DNA of 64,000 bases from Deltaproteobacteria bacterium (GTDB lineage: Bacteria > Desulfobacterota > Dissulfuribacteria > Dissulfuribacterales > DYLC01). Every line of letters starts with the position of its first letter. Position 1 is the stretch's first letter. The stretch is taken from the NCBI GenBank assembly GCA_028695735.1, contig JAQVIJ010000002.1, forward strand, positions 50,741 through 114,740. Reading direction: 5' to 3'. Both the position numbers and the translations under genes were made by a program. Positions 43,521-53,588 of the stretch are shown here, one piece after another. The notes beneath the pieces are model-generated. The model searched no databases. It was not told the origin of the DNA and saw only the letters and a list, made by a program, of their open reading frames with translations.

Positions 43521-44897
43521 CTATTTTGTCGTGACAGGACACGGTGTAAACGCACAATCAGGCGGCTGCCTGCTTACATACGAACCATCAGGGCACTGCA
43601 TGGCATCCATTGGGCACATAACGGAATTCTGAACCGCCGTAAACCTGACTATCTCGTAGTCCAGCCAGTTTTGCATATTCAAAGGGTCAGCGCCTGTAGG
43701 TGTCACTACCACCATGACCACATACTCACCGTCCAGTACCCGCATATCCGGCCAACTCAAATCTATCAGTCTGCCTGCGCCCTTTGTATATGGCGCCAAC
43801 TCTTCCTGCAGAAGGTTCGTGCCGGTCATGAAATAAAGGGTGTTCCATGGTGTCAGGACCACTGCATAGACAGTCTGATTCGCACCGAATCCATAAGAAA
43901 AATGAATGGATACGCCGGAAGATACTGAAACTGGCTGGGAGCCGATGGTGATGATTAGAGATTGCCCCGGCAGAAGCGTGGAGTTGTTTTGTTGCGAAGA
44001 GAGCAGATTCACGGGTGTCACCGGGAAGTCCGTCTTTTTTATGTCCATTTTCAGATTCTGAGTAAAAAGGGTTATTGTCTTTGTCACGGTCCCAAGGCTT
44101 GCATGTTTGAATGTGATGGTGTGAGTGCCGGAAGGAAGCGGCAGGGAGTATCCGCCGGACGCAAAGGTGGTGGTGTAAAGGCCTGTCTCCAGAGACTTCA
44201 CCTCCACTGTAGTAAGACCCTCGCCAACTCCGTAACGGCCGTTTCCATCCTTGTCATCATAGACTACGCCTGTCACGATGGGCCTGGGCGATAGGGCGGT
44301 GCCGAAGTCATTCGTCACCATGCAGGCGTTGTAGGTAGTGCCTGATTGCATATAAGGGCCACAGCTGAAGCCTATACCTATCTCTTTGAAATCATTATTC
44401 ATAATATTGATTCTGTGGCCCCTGCCTGCCACTCCTCTGTCCACAAAGAGATCGTCATGAAGCTGAAGGGCGGCACTCGCCGGCGAAACAGTGCCGGTGG
44501 AACCCCGCCAGGCTATATTCTCGCCGGCATAGGAATAGCTGTAACCCTGTGCGGTCATGCGATCCCAAGGGGCATCTCCGTTCAGGGAATTATGGGCAAA
44601 GTAGTTGTTTGTCAGCATATCGAGGGTGTGTAGCCGGGCGGCGCTTATTAATGCAGTATTGAAGGCCAGCGGCTGCTTGGGTGTGTTCGATATGGGTGTC
44701 TCAGGCGGGCCTTCGTTCAGATCGATGCCCAGTCTCGCTGCCTCTGCAAGGGGGGTGGAACGGGCGTAGTTGATGGCCTCCAGATGTAATTGTTCATAAT
44801 CAGTGGGCTCTACACCGGCTATCGCCCCGGTAGCCATGAACCAGCACGCAAAAACAGGCAATAAAAACAGTCGGAAAAGAAGATTATAATAGCGCAT
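43521..44897 (-). CDS. Exported CAP-domain (SCP/PR-1) protein
   Basis: A 458-residue secreted protein with a signal peptide (LFLLPVFACWFMATGAIAG). The CAP domain (about 35-200) shows HLEAINYARSTPLAEAARLG, ARLHTLDMLTNNYFAHNS, YAGENIAW and GHRINIMNNDFKEIGIGF. A SdrD-B/CnaB-like beta domain follows (about 208-290: GVVYDDKDGNGRYGVGEGL), then a further beta region, and a Cys-rich tail MCPMDAMQCPDGSYVSRQPPD ending FTPCP, a small disulfide module known from other bacterial exported proteins. Function is unknown; CAP proteins often bind lipids or polymers. It lies 23 bp downstream of coaX. Confidence 0.85.
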   Translation of the reverse strand: MRYYNLLFRLFLLPVFACWFMATGAIAGVEPTDYEQLHLEAINYARSTPLAEAARLGIDLNEGPPETPISNTPKQPLAFNTALISAARLHTLDMLTNNYFAHNSLNGDAPWDRMTAQGYSYSYAGENIAWRGSTGTVSPASAALQLHDDLFVDRGVAGRGHRINIMNNDFKEIGIGFSCGPYMQSGTTYNACMVTNDFGTALSPRPIVTGVVYDDKDGNGRYGVGEGLTTVEVKSLETGLYTTTFASGGYSLPLPSGTHTITFKHASLGTVTKTITLFTQNLKMDIKKTDFPVTPVNLLSSQQNNSTLLPGQSLIITIGSQPVSVSSGVSIHFSYGFGANQTVYAVVLTPWNTLYFMTGTNLLQEELAPYTKGAGRLIDLSWPDMRVLDGEYVVMVVVTPTGADPLNMQNWLDYEIVRFTAVQNSVMCPMDAMQCPDGSYVSRQPPDCAFTPCPVTTK

Positions 44898-44920
44898 GGA
44901 TTGCCTCCAGTGGTTTTGAA

Positions 44921-45718
44921 TCAGGTGATGTTCTGCTGCAACCGTCTATATGCAATGGAAATGCCGGACAACGTGAGTTCAGGTGCGATCTCCTGCACCG
45001 TGCTGGTATGAGGAACTATGACAGAGGCAAGCCCCCCTGTGGCAATGACCTTCGGGGCTGTCTCATATTCCTGAATCAATCTGGTCACTATGCCGTCAGT
45101 AAGACCGGCAAAACCCAGAATCAAACCTGTCTGCAGGGCCGAAAGTGTGTCCTGTGCTATAACCTGCTCCGGCATCACAAAGGTCTCAAGTCTCGGCAGC
45201 TTTGCAGTTTTGGAGGCCAGGGCATCCGCAGCCAGTTTGATGCCGGGGGCAATGGCCCCTCCGAGATACTCGCCTTTTGCAGAGATACAGTCGAAGGTTA
45301 TAGCGGTTCCATAATCCACCACAATCAACCCCTGATGATACAGCTCAAAGGCCGCTATGGCGTTTATGATGCGGTCTGCGCCCAGTTCATACGGTCTGCC
45401 ATATCGAATGGGCATACCCAGGGCATCGCTCACCTCTATGACCAGGGCATTCACCTTCAGATATTCTTCAGCCATACTCTTCCAGACCGGCACAAGGGAA
45501 GGCACCACAGAGGCCGCTGCCAGGGCCTGTACATCAGCAAATCCCAGCCCGAAAAGTCCCAGCAATCCTCTAAGCAAGACAGCCAGCTCATGAGCGGTTA
45601 TATCGCGATTCGTATGCACCCGCCAGGTATGACGCAGGACATGCCGGCTGTCAAAAAGACCTATCACGGTATGGGTGTTGCCTATGTCCACCGCCAAGTA
45701 ATCATGTTTTTTAGACAT
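44921..45718 (-). CDS. coaX: Type III pantothenate kinase
   Basis: A 265-residue kinase, first step of CoA synthesis from pantothenate. LAVDIGNTHTVIGLFD is the phosphate motif. IRYGRPYELGADRIINAIAAFE, VVDYGTAITFDCIS and GGAIAPGIKLAADALASKTAKLP follow, and VIATGGLASVI is near the end. Its ATG overlaps the rimO end by eight bases with GGAGG upstream, so the two are translated together. Confidence 0.96.
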   Translation of the reverse strand: MSKKHDYLAVDIGNTHTVIGLFDSRHVLRHTWRVHTNRDITAHELAVLLRGLLGLFGLGFADVQALAAASVVPSLVPVWKSMAEEYLKVNALVIEVSDALGMPIRYGRPYELGADRIINAIAAFELYHQGLIVVDYGTAITFDCISAKGEYLGGAIAPGIKLAADALASKTAKLPRLETFVMPEQVIAQDTLSALQTGLILGFAGLTDGIVTRLIQEYETAPKVIATGGLASVIVPHTSTVQEIAPELTLSGISIAYRRLQQNIT

Positions 45719-47030
45719 TTACAATTCCTCCCACCAGATCAGGGGGGTATGAATCAGAGATCAGGACATGCGCCATCTCTCCGGGCTGTGCTGTTCCATC
45801 GTTTATATATACCACACCATCTATTTCAGGGGCCTGCCCCTCTATCCTTCCGACGAGCAGGTGTTCTGTCTCATGACTCACGCCCTCTACCAGGACAGGC
45901 ATGATTTTGCCGATCATGGTCTTCAGCTTTCTGTGGGCGATGTCTTTCTGTATTTGCTGTAGTTCCATTTCTCTGGCCTTGGCCACCCTAATCTTGACCT
46001 TGTCTGAGAACCTGTGGGATGGCGCTTCCTCTTCGTCGGAATAGATGAAAAAACCAACGGAGTCGAACTCCCATTTCTGTAAAAATTCTCTCATAATGGC
46101 ATGATCCCCATGGGTTTCCTGGGGAAAGCCCACCATAATCGTGGTCCGCAGGACGGCTTGGGGCAATATTCTGCGGATACTGGCGAGCAGTGCCTCGAGG
46201 TCAGTGGTGGAATAGGGTCTCCCCATGCGGCGCAAGACCTCGGTGCTGGCATGTTGAATGGGAATGTCCAGATATTTGCAGATCCGCTCCTGTGAGGCGA
46301 TGATATTCAGCAAACGTTCTGAAACCCCATTCGGGTGCAGATAAAGCAGCCGCAGCCACGGGATGTCTGAGTTTTGCATCAGCAACAGCAACAAATCCGC
46401 CAGGTCGATACGGCCATGCCCTTCCATATATTCATACGCTGTCAGGTCCTGAGCCACCAGGCTGATCTCCTTCACGCCGGTTGCAGCCAGCTCCTGGACC
46501 TCCTTCAATATCTCCGAAGGCGGCCTGCAGCGCATGTCCCCGCGCAGTTTTGGAATCAGACAGTACGTGCAGCGGTTGGAACAGCCCTCGGCAATCTTGA
46601 CATAGGCCCGCCACGGCGGTGTGGCGGCCAACCACCTTCCTGCCGGAATATCCGTGCTGATCTTCTGCGGCGCCCTGAATGCTTGTACCGATTCCGCTAT
46701 GCGCCGGCCAACGGATTCATAGTCGTTGGTGCCTGCAAAAAAATCCACCTCAGGCAGCTCCATACGCAGGACATCCCCGTATCGCTCCACCATACAGCCG
46801 ATGACAGCCAGCTTTTGATGAGGCTTTTTGTCCTGGGCAATGCTTAGAATCATATCTATGGACTCGGTCACAGCGCTTTTTATGAAGCCGCAGGTGTTGA
46901 TCAGTATGACATCGGCCTCAGATGGCTCCGCCACCAGCACACCTCCACGATGTCTCAACATGGAGGCGATTGTGGTCTCTGTATCGATACTGTTTTTGGG
47001 ACATCCAAGACTTACTGCAAATATCTTCAT
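45711..47030 (-). CDS. rimO: Ribosomal protein S12 methylthiotransferase
   Basis: A 439-residue radical-SAM methylthiotransferase acting on an aspartate of ribosomal protein S12. The N-terminal cluster cysteines are in SLGCPKN, INTCGF and IGCMVERYG. The radical-SAM motif is CSNRCTYCLIP, the middle contains TTIMVGFPQET, and a C-terminal TRAM domain follows. It heads a unit with coaX and the CAP-domain gene. Confidence 0.97.
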   Translation of the reverse strand: MKIFAVSLGCPKNSIDTETTIASMLRHRGGVLVAEPSEADVILINTCGFIKSAVTESIDMILSIAQDKKPHQKLAVIGCMVERYGDVLRMELPEVDFFAGTNDYESVGRRIAESVQAFRAPQKISTDIPAGRWLAATPPWRAYVKIAEGCSNRCTYCLIPKLRGDMRCRPPSEILKEVQELAATGVKEISLVAQDLTAYEYMEGHGRIDLADLLLLLMQNSDIPWLRLLYLHPNGVSERLLNIIASQERICKYLDIPIQHASTEVLRRMGRPYSTTDLEALLASIRRILPQAVLRTTIMVGFPQETHGDHAIMREFLQKWEFDSVGFFIYSDEEEAPSHRFSDKVKIRVAKAREMELQQIQKDIAHRKLKTMIGKIMPVLVEGVSHETEHLLVGRIEGQAPEIDGVVYINDGTAQPGEMAHVLISDSYPPDLVGGIVNV

Positions 47031-47090
47031 TGAAATTTAACTCCGGAATTGATGTTTAATTATGGATTCCCTTATATCGGCATATAAATT

Positions 47091-48866
47091 TTAGGTCAAT
47101 GTCTGTAGCTTTTTGAGCAGTTCTGCAAGTTCTTCATCGGTCTGGGCGGCAAGTATCTGCTCCTGTATGCCCTGGCGCAGGGCCTTTTTCTTCTGCCCCT
47201 CGCAATATCTCAGCATGCCTTCGGTCATTGCATCTATATCCTCGCAGGGCGGTGTTTTTTTGAGGATATGCAAGAGTGCTTCCCGAAGATTAGGCATGGA
47301 TTGCAGGTCTTCCACCAGACTTTCAGGCGTTAATTTGCCATACACGCTGTAGTGATGAGTCAGTGCAAGCCACAGCCCTTTCAGTACAGGGTCGGTCATC
47401 CATATCTCCAGGGATGCGTTCAAAAATAGTGGAAGCACACGGGGTTGATCCAGTATGAATGCCAGCAGTTCCTGCTCGGCCCTGTTCCCCTGGGGTATTG
47501 CACTGCCGGCAGCGGTTTTTTTTCTGTCTGCTTCGACCTTTTCAGCAGATGCCTGGTTTCGCTTGGCAGGCATATTTTCCAGCTTGCGCCAGAGACTGTC
47601 CTCCTTGACACCCATGGCCTGCGCTACATGTGTTATGACCAGGGCCTTCCGCACAGGGTCCTGAATGAGTTGAATGAGGTCAAGCAGATCGTCGAGCGTT
47701 TGGGCCTTGCCCTCAGGGGAATCACCATGTGTCCTGATGCCGTGTTCCAGCAGGAAGTCCAGTCCGGATAGGGCGCCTGCCGTCTGCATCTCCCATATCT
47801 CGGGTCCATGTTTGCGAATGAATGTGTCAGGGTCATGCTTTTCAGGCAAGATAAAGGCCTTTACCCGCAGCCCTGCTGCATAGAACAATGGTATTCCGCG
47901 AATTGTGGCGTTTATGCCGGCATTGTCTCCATCGAATACCAGGGTCCAATCCTTGACCAGCCCCTTCAGGATTTTTATGTGTTCATCTGTCAGGGCTGTG
48001 CCAAGTGTGGCGAGTACTGGTTTGACGCCGGCTTGCCACAGGGCCAAAAGATCCATATATCCTTCGACAATATACCCGTATCCGTGCTGCAATATGGCGT
48101 TTTTGTTTGCATAAAGCCCGTAAAGTGAGTTGCTTTTTTTATAAATGGGGCTTTCCGGAGAATTGAGATACTTCGGCATGGCATCGCCCAATGCCCTGCC
48201 TCCCAGGGCGATTACCTGCCCGGCCCGGTCTTGAATGGGGAATATGATGCGGTTTCTGAAACGGTCATACATGCCGGAACCGTCTTCTCTTTGTACCAGA
48301 AGGCCGGCAGCCAGGCCGAGCCTGGAATCGATGCCATTGGTCTTCAGGTGAGTCAACAGACCGTCCCATGTATCGGGTGCATACCCAATACGGAACTGCT
48401 GAATTGTCTCTGAAGACAGGCCCCTGTGTTTCAGGTATTGTCTTGCCGCCGCAGCCCTTCCGGAGTGCAGGAGCTGGTCATGATAGAAGGCTGCGGCTGT
48501 TTCATTGACCTCTATGAGCTCTTGGTGTTCTTTTTTGCGCAGCTGTGCCTGGGGAGAAAGCGGTTGGACAGGCAGCTCTTTGCCGGCGAGTTTTGCCAGT
48601 TCCTGAACGGCTTCAATGAATTTTATGCCCTTAAACTTGGTCAGAAAGGAGATGGCGTTTCCGCCCTGGCCGCAGCCAAAGCAATAGAATATCTGTTTGG
48701 CCTCATTTACGGAAAAGGACGGGTCCGTGTCGGCATGGAACGGGCAGAGCCCTGTCCAGTTCTGGCCGCTTTTTTTCAGGGGGACATAGCCTTCAATTAC
48801 CTCCCGGATATTGACGGAGTTCAGTATGTCTTGCAGGATGTCATTCGGAATATGATGGAATGCCAT
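47091..48866 (-). CDS. dnaG: DNA primase
   Basis: A 591-residue replication primase. The CHC2 zinc finger (CPFHADTDPSF and YCFGCGQGGN) is followed by the polymerase core (RFRNRIIFPIQDRAGQVIALGGR), Toprim motifs YIVEGYMDLLAL, LATLGTAL and VFDGDNAG, and a C-terminal helicase-interaction domain. rpoD and rpsU, often its neighbours, are absent here. It lies 60 bp upstream of rimO on the same strand. Confidence 0.97.
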   Translation of the reverse strand: MAFHHIPNDILQDILNSVNIREVIEGYVPLKKSGQNWTGLCPFHADTDPSFSVNEAKQIFYCFGCGQGGNAISFLTKFKGIKFIEAVQELAKLAGKELPVQPLSPQAQLRKKEHQELIEVNETAAAFYHDQLLHSGRAAAARQYLKHRGLSSETIQQFRIGYAPDTWDGLLTHLKTNGIDSRLGLAAGLLVQREDGSGMYDRFRNRIIFPIQDRAGQVIALGGRALGDAMPKYLNSPESPIYKKSNSLYGLYANKNAILQHGYGYIVEGYMDLLALWQAGVKPVLATLGTALTDEHIKILKGLVKDWTLVFDGDNAGINATIRGIPLFYAAGLRVKAFILPEKHDPDTFIRKHGPEIWEMQTAGALSGLDFLLEHGIRTHGDSPEGKAQTLDDLLDLIQLIQDPVRKALVITHVAQAMGVKEDSLWRKLENMPAKRNQASAEKVEADRKKTAAGSAIPQGNRAEQELLAFILDQPRVLPLFLNASLEIWMTDPVLKGLWLALTHHYSVYGKLTPESLVEDLQSMPNLREALLHILKKTPPCEDIDAMTEGMLRYCEGQKKKALRQGIQEQILAAQTDEELAELLKKLQTLT

Positions 48867-48883
48867 GGTGAAAACTAATTGAT

Positions 48884-48923
48884 AAAAGGCAGGGCCGGCA
48901 TTCGGTATGCCAGCTCTGCCTTG
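48884..48923 (-). terminator. Rho-independent terminator after the chemoreceptor gene
   Basis: On the minus strand AAGGCAGAGCTGGCAT and ATGCCGGCCCTGCCTT form a 16-base stem with one mismatch and one wobble, followed by TTTT. It separates the chemoreceptor gene from dnaG. Confidence 0.75.
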
Positions 48924-48987
48924 TTAAAGGGATGTTTCAAAAAATTATTGAATGTTGCCTAATGGCTTTTGAGACGTTTCATAAATA

Positions 48988-50730
48988 TCAAAGCTTGAAT
49001 TGTTGAGTGATGCGCAGGAGTTTTTCCGCCATTTCAGACAGCCTTTTTGCCTGGTCAATGGTATCCATTGCGTGGCTGGATGCCTGGCTTGCCACATTTG
49101 AGACGTCCGCGATGGTTTTAGACACGTGTTTGGTGCCTTCAGCAGCGTTTGAGATATTGGAGGTTATCTCGCTTACTGTGGCGGTCTGTTCCTCAACAGC
49201 GGATGCAATGGTGTTGTCGATATCATTGAGCTGGTCGATGATTTCCCGCACTTCCTTGATGGCATCTATGGCCTGTTCGCTGCCGTTTTGAATGGTCTGC
49301 ACCATGCGGGTGATCTCTTCCGCTGCCTGGGCTGTCTGTTTGGCCAGTTCCTTTACCTCATTTGCTACGACTGCAAAACCCTTTCCAGCCTCACCGGCCC
49401 GGGCCGCTTCTATGGTGGCGTTCAGGGCCAATAGATTGGTCTGGCCTGCTATGTCTCCTATGAGACGTATAGCCATGCCTATCTTCTGCGAGTGCTCGCC
49501 AAGCTGCATCACGGAATCGCTGGATTCCTCCATCTTGTGCTTTGCAGTATCGCTGATGCCGGCGGCCTTGGAGACATTGGATGCGATCTCCTGGGAGGCT
49601 ATGGAGAACTGTTCCACTGCATATGCTATGGAATTGATGTTGTTGCTGGCCTCTTCACTCACCTGGGCAGCGTTTCGGGCCTTATCTGCAGCCGCCTGGC
49701 TGTCCCTGGACAGGGTGTCGCTGTTTTGCAAAAGATTGCGGGAGCTTTCGGATACGTGCTCAGCCTCGCTCTTGACACTGCCTATGAGTTCCCGCAGACC
49801 TGCTATCATCTGGGCGAACATCATGGAAAGCCGGCCTATTTCATCCCTGGCGCCTGTGTCTGGAATTTCTGAGGAGAGGTCGCCTTTAGTGATGCGATCA
49901 GCCTCTTGCAGAATACGTCCCAATGGTTCTGCGATGATGTTGCGTACAAGCCATGAAATGAGCCCGAACAGGATCAAAAGAACGATTATGTTGGTTCCAA
50001 TGACATAAAGCTGATTTTTGCGAAGCTCGGACATGGGGGTGTCGAGAAAGTAGATGAGTTCAAATGCGCCGTGTATCTCTCCCGCCTTCCAGCCCTCCAT
50101 CAGCACGCCTGTGGGGTCCTTTCCTTCGCTGTTTCCCCAGAGCTCCTTGGATGTGGCTGGGTCACCGTGACATGCCTCGCATTCCTTGGTGAGTACAATG
50201 GGACGGAAGTAGCGGGCCGCCGAACGTGTCTGATTGGTTTTGGGATCGAGGTACTCACCAAAGATGACCATGTCTTTTTGTCCCTTGGCCGACAGTTCCT
50301 CCAGGACCTCCCGTTCCACTGAATCGGGCTGATTGATGGGGTTGCGGGGTGATTCCTTGGGTACCCGCATGAGGTATCCGCCTTCATCTGCATTTTTGGC
50401 CAGCATGACCATGGCATTTACTACAGGTACGGTTGGCAGAAATTTGGCTATGGCCTCCTTTCGTTTGGCAGGGTCGGATGCGGCCATGTCCTGTTTGAGC
50501 TGTTTGATGTATTCTGCAAAGGCCCCGCTTTTGTTGAGGTCAGCGGTGATGCCACGCATGGATTCGGCCTGAAGGAGGATTACTCGAGACTGGTTGACGA
50601 TGTTCTGTTTGATCATCTCCTGCTCTTTATAGCTGGTGATGCCGATGGTGAAAATCGTGGAAAAGATCACGGCTATCGAGACCAAAAGAATGATTTTTTG
50701 GGCCAGACCGAGTTTTTTGAAAAAAGACAT
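48988..50730 (-). CDS. Methyl-accepting chemotaxis protein with c-type heme sensor
   Basis: A 580-residue chemoreceptor. TM1 lies at about 12-32 and TM2 at about 240-262. The periplasmic domain between them looks like the Tll0287/DUF3365 type and contains ECEACHGDP, with Cys184, Cys187 and His188 forming a CxxCH site for covalent heme c. HAMP follows ([27 protein letters not shown]), then the signalling hairpin [27 protein letters not shown] and no pentapeptide tether. It probably senses redox state, oxygen or NO through heme and signals to CheA. No che genes are in the window. Confidence 0.92.
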   Translation of the reverse strand: MSFFKKLGLAQKIILLVSIAVIFSTIFTIGITSYKEQEMIKQNIVNQSRVILLQAESMRGITADLNKSGAFAEYIKQLKQDMAASDPAKRKEAIAKFLPTVPVVNAMVMLAKNADEGGYLMRVPKESPRNPINQPDSVEREVLEELSAKGQKDMVIFGEYLDPKTNQTRSAARYFRPIVLTKECEACHGDPATSKELWGNSEGKDPTGVLMEGWKAGEIHGAFELIYFLDTPMSELRKNQLYVIGTNIIVLLILFGLISWLVRNIIAEPLGRILQEADRITKGDLSSEIPDTGARDEIGRLSMMFAQMIAGLRELIGSVKSEAEHVSESSRNLLQNSDTLSRDSQAAADKARNAAQVSEEASNNINSIAYAVEQFSIASQEIASNVSKAAGISDTAKHKMEESSDSVMQLGEHSQKIGMAIRLIGDIAGQTNLLALNATIEAARAGEAGKGFAVVANEVKELAKQTAQAAEEITRMVQTIQNGSEQAIDAIKEVREIIDQLNDIDNTIASAVEEQTATVSEITSNISNAAEGTKHVSKTIADVSNVASQASSHAMDTIDQAKRLSEMAEKLLRITQQFKL

Positions 50731-50837
50731 GAGTGCCCTCCTGAAAGGATTTAAAGAATTTGTTGCAACACACCATAAATCCGGTGTAAGTATAATTCTA
50801 TTGGTATAAGTTTCAATCTTAATTTTTTACAATATAA

Positions 50838-51938
50838 ATGCTTATGATTCTGTTTCGCATGTTTCTGAAGGAATTTTTCCCGCCGTTTGTCTTTGTCTTT
50901 CTGGGGCTAAACGGCATGTTTCTGTTGGGACGTCTGCTGCCCATGGTGGTCCCTTTTCTGTCCAGTATAAGCGGACTTGCCGATATCTTTCACTTTATAT
51001 CGCTGCTGCTCCCCACCTTCTGGACATTCATCATTCCCATGTCCGTTCTCTTTGCATTGCTGATAGTGATGTTTCGGCTTTCCCGTGACAACGAACTGGT
51101 CGCCCTGTTTTCCTGCGGGGTCTCTGTCCGGTCAATCGCACTCATCTTTTGTGTCTTTTCCTCAGTACTGACCATCGTTTCCCTCTATCTCTCCACATCC
51201 CTTGTGCCCATGGCCAAGGCGGCGTCCAAGGGTTTTATAGCTGAAATGGCCGAGAAGGTGCTGGCCGGAGGCATACCAGTCAGGCAATTTTTTTCGCCTG
51301 TCAACGGCATCGTGATCTATACTCATGCCGAAACAGACAAGGGTACGCACATGGAGGGCGTGTTTCTTCAGGATGCCAGAAGGCCTGACGCAAAAGTGCA
51401 GATCATGGCTAAATCCGGTGAAATCCTTGCTGGCAAGGGCAGTGCCGCCATCTCTTTGCATGATGGTGTACTCATCAGGGCAAGTGATGAACTGACTCAA
51501 ACGGATGTCCTGGCCTTTGAAAAATACACCATGAAATTGCAGCTTGGTTCCGATTCCACGCAGGTTTCCCGGGGCGATCTGCCTTTTGGTGAGCTCTGGC
51601 GAATGGCTTCAAACCCACAGCAGAGTCAAAGGCGTCCTGTGTTGCTGACCGAGCTTCACAAGCGTCTTGCCTTGCCCTTTTCCGTGTTCGCCCTCGGTTT
51701 GCTGGCCCTGCCCCTTGGCGTCTCCTTTGGCCGCGCAGGCTTTTCCTCTGTGCTGTCCATGGGTTTGCTGGCCTTTTTGCTGTATTATGCCGCCATGGTG
51801 GTGATGTCCAATCTTGCGGATTCAGGCGCAGCACCTGCCTTTCTGCTCGTATGGTCTCCAAATGTGGTTGTAACGGCCCTGGCCGGTTATCTGATATACA
51901 GATTGCAGAAAAACGGACCTCTCGGGCTTTTGAAATGA
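50838..51938 (+). CDS. LptF/LptG-family permease
   Basis: A 366-residue inner membrane protein: three N-terminal helices (FFPPFVFVFLGLNGMFLLGRLL, SLLLPTFWTFIIPMSVLFALLI with RLSRDNELVALFSCGVS), a periplasmic beta-jellyroll (about 120-265) and three C-terminal helices beginning ELHKRLALPFSVFALGLLALPLG. Such proteins pull LPS from the inner membrane with LptB. Usually lptF and lptG are adjacent; only one is here, so the other must be elsewhere. No ribosome site precedes ATG 50838; ATG 50844 is an alternative. Confidence 0.88.
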   Translation: MLMILFRMFLKEFFPPFVFVFLGLNGMFLLGRLLPMVVPFLSSISGLADIFHFISLLLPTFWTFIIPMSVLFALLIVMFRLSRDNELVALFSCGVSVRSIALIFCVFSSVLTIVSLYLSTSLVPMAKAASKGFIAEMAEKVLAGGIPVRQFFSPVNGIVIYTHAETDKGTHMEGVFLQDARRPDAKVQIMAKSGEILAGKGSAAISLHDGVLIRASDELTQTDVLAFEKYTMKLQLGSDSTQVSRGDLPFGELWRMASNPQQSQRRPVLLTELHKRLALPFSVFALGLLALPLGVSFGRAGFSSVLSMGLLAFLLYYAAMVVMSNLADSGAAPAFLLVWSPNVVVTALAGYLIYRLQKNGPLGLLK

Positions 51939-51962
51939 ATTTGAATAAGATGTCGGGGGTAA

Positions 51963-52586
51963 ATGGGAAAAGGCCTGCCGAATTGGCTTTCCAGTATGAT
52001 TGATCCTAACATTGCATATATCCTTCTGATTCTGGGTGCCGCCGGCCTATTTGGTGAACTGGTGCATCCTGGCTCCATCTTTCCGGGGGTCTTTGGCGCC
52101 ATCCTTTTGGCATTAGGCCTCTATATCGCAAATATGTTGCCGGTTACATGGACAGGCCTTTTGCTCATGTCTCTTGCCTTTCTGCTCTTTGTGCTGGAGT
52201 TGTTCATTACCAGTCATGGCATCTTGGGGATTGGGGCTGTGATCGCCTTGTCTCTTGGGTCGCTTCTGTTGTTTGACACAGAAAATACAGGGGTTTTTGT
52301 GGCCAGGGAGTTGGTTTTGGTCATGGTTACGGCCTTCAGCGCATTTTTTATGGCCATGGCATGGCTGGCGGTCAAGGCGCACAAGACTCAGCAACAAAGC
52401 GGCGTAAGTGCCTTGATTGGGGCAAAGGGGGTGGTCAGAAAGCGAGTGAGCCAGAATGGCGGCATGGTCTTTGTGCATGGTGAGCTCTGGCAGGCGGTCA
52501 GTTCTGAGGAGTTGGAGGAGGGCGCCAGAGTGCTGGTCAAGGCTGTGGATGGTTTGACTCTAATGGTTGAAAGGGTGGTGTCATGA
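51963..52586 (+). CDS. NfeD-family protein without protease domain
   Basis: A 207-residue protein with about four helices (YILLILGAAGLFGELVHPGSIF, FGAILLALGLYIANMLPV, LLMSLAFLLFVLELFITSHG) and a C-terminal OB fold (ALIGAKGVVRKRVSQNGGMVFVHGELWQAVS). It corresponds to the C-terminal half of long NfeD proteins; the ClpP-like serine protease half is absent, and the upstream sequence belongs to the Lpt permease gene. It forms the usual pair with the slipin gene 22 bp downstream. Confidence 0.88.
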   Translation: MGKGLPNWLSSMIDPNIAYILLILGAAGLFGELVHPGSIFPGVFGAILLALGLYIANMLPVTWTGLLLMSLAFLLFVLELFITSHGILGIGAVIALSLGSLLLFDTENTGVFVARELVLVMVTAFSAFFMAMAWLAVKAHKTQQQSGVSALIGAKGVVRKRVSQNGGMVFVHGELWQAVSSEELEEGARVLVKAVDGLTLMVERVVS

Positions 52587-52608
52587 TTTCACTTAAAGGA
52601 GGCAGGTT

Positions 52609-53370
52609 ATGTTCGGCATTCCCGTTCTTCTGGTCCTGGTAATTGTTTTTTTAGCGGTTTCAATCCGTATCATGAACGAGTATGAGCGGGCGGTGATCTT
52701 TCGTCTTGGCAGGGCAGTGGCTGTAAAGGGCCCTGGCATCATTATTTTGCTTCCTGTTCTGGACAAGATGCGCAAGGTGGACCTTCGGACCATCACCATG
52801 GATGTGCCGCCCCAGGACATCATCACCAAGGACAATATCTCCGTAAAGGTGAGCGCTGTGGTGTATTTTCGCGCTGTTGCGCCCATGAAGGCCGTTGTGG
52901 AGGTGGAAAATTACCTCTTTGCCACCTCACAGCTGGCACAGACCACTCTGCGCAGCGTGTGCGGCCAGGCGGAGCTGGATGAGCTCTTGGCCGAGCGAGA
53001 CAAGATCAATGCAAAGGTGCAGGAGATTCTGGATCAGGATACCGAACCGTGGGGCGTAAAGGTGAGCAAGGTGGAGGTAAAGGAGATAGACCTGCCGGAT
53101 TCCATGAAGCGGGCCATGGCCAAGCAGGCGGAGGCCGAACGCGAGAGGCGCGCCAAGATCATCGGAGCAGAGGGGGAATTCCAGGCATCCCAGCGTCTGG
53201 CCGAGGCTGCGGCCATTTTGCATGAGTATCCCGAGGCCTTGCAACTCCGTTATCTTCAGACCCTGCGGGAGATAGCCTCGGAGAACAACTCCACCACACT
53301 CTTTCCCATTCCCATAGACCTGTTTAGGCCGTTTTTGCAGGCCAGGGAAGTGGAGAAGCAGAATCAGTAG
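52609..53370 (+). CDS. SPFH/stomatin-like protein (slipin)
   Basis: A 253-residue protein with an N-terminal membrane helix ([18 protein letters not shown]), then the SPFH domain ([52 protein letters not shown]) and a C-terminal coiled coil rich in Glu, Ala and Arg. It should form oligomeric rings on the membrane. It is paired with NfeD, as in many bacteria and archaea, in membrane quality control. AAAGGAGG precedes the ATG. Confidence 0.95.
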   Translation: MFGIPVLLVLVIVFLAVSIRIMNEYERAVIFRLGRAVAVKGPGIIILLPVLDKMRKVDLRTITMDVPPQDIITKDNISVKVSAVVYFRAVAPMKAVVEVENYLFATSQLAQTTLRSVCGQAELDELLAERDKINAKVQEILDQDTEPWGVKVSKVEVKEIDLPDSMKRAMAKQAEAERERRAKIIGAEGEFQASQRLAEAAAILHEYPEALQLRYLQTLREIASENNSTTLFPIPIDLFRPFLQAREVEKQNQ

Positions 53371-53439
53371 GAACAGTTGCTATCTAAGAAATTTAATTAA
53401 AAATGTTGTGTAAGAAAGTGCCTGTCCTTTTTCTTTGTT

Positions 53440-53552
53440 TCCCGTCACAGTAATAAACAAGTGCCGGGGTGGTAGCACCCCAGGCCGTAGGGCGGGGAAG
53501 ACCCTGCCCCTACGGGAAACAAAAACCCCGCCCAGGGGTTAAATCCATGGAG
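53440..53552. repeat. REP-like hairpin cluster
   Basis: Three G+C-rich hairpins follow one another: around GGGGTGGTAGCACCCC (53466-53481), CCGTAGGGCGGGG with CCCTGCCCCTACGG (53484-53515), and a partner segment AACCCCGCCCAGGGGTT (53525-53541). The middle one resembles the GTAGGGGC/GCCCCTAC palindrome at 10043-10070. It lies between convergent genes and may also aid termination. Confidence 0.6.
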
Positions 53553-53588
53553 CGGGGTTGGGGATAACTGGAAATATGTTGTTATCTG

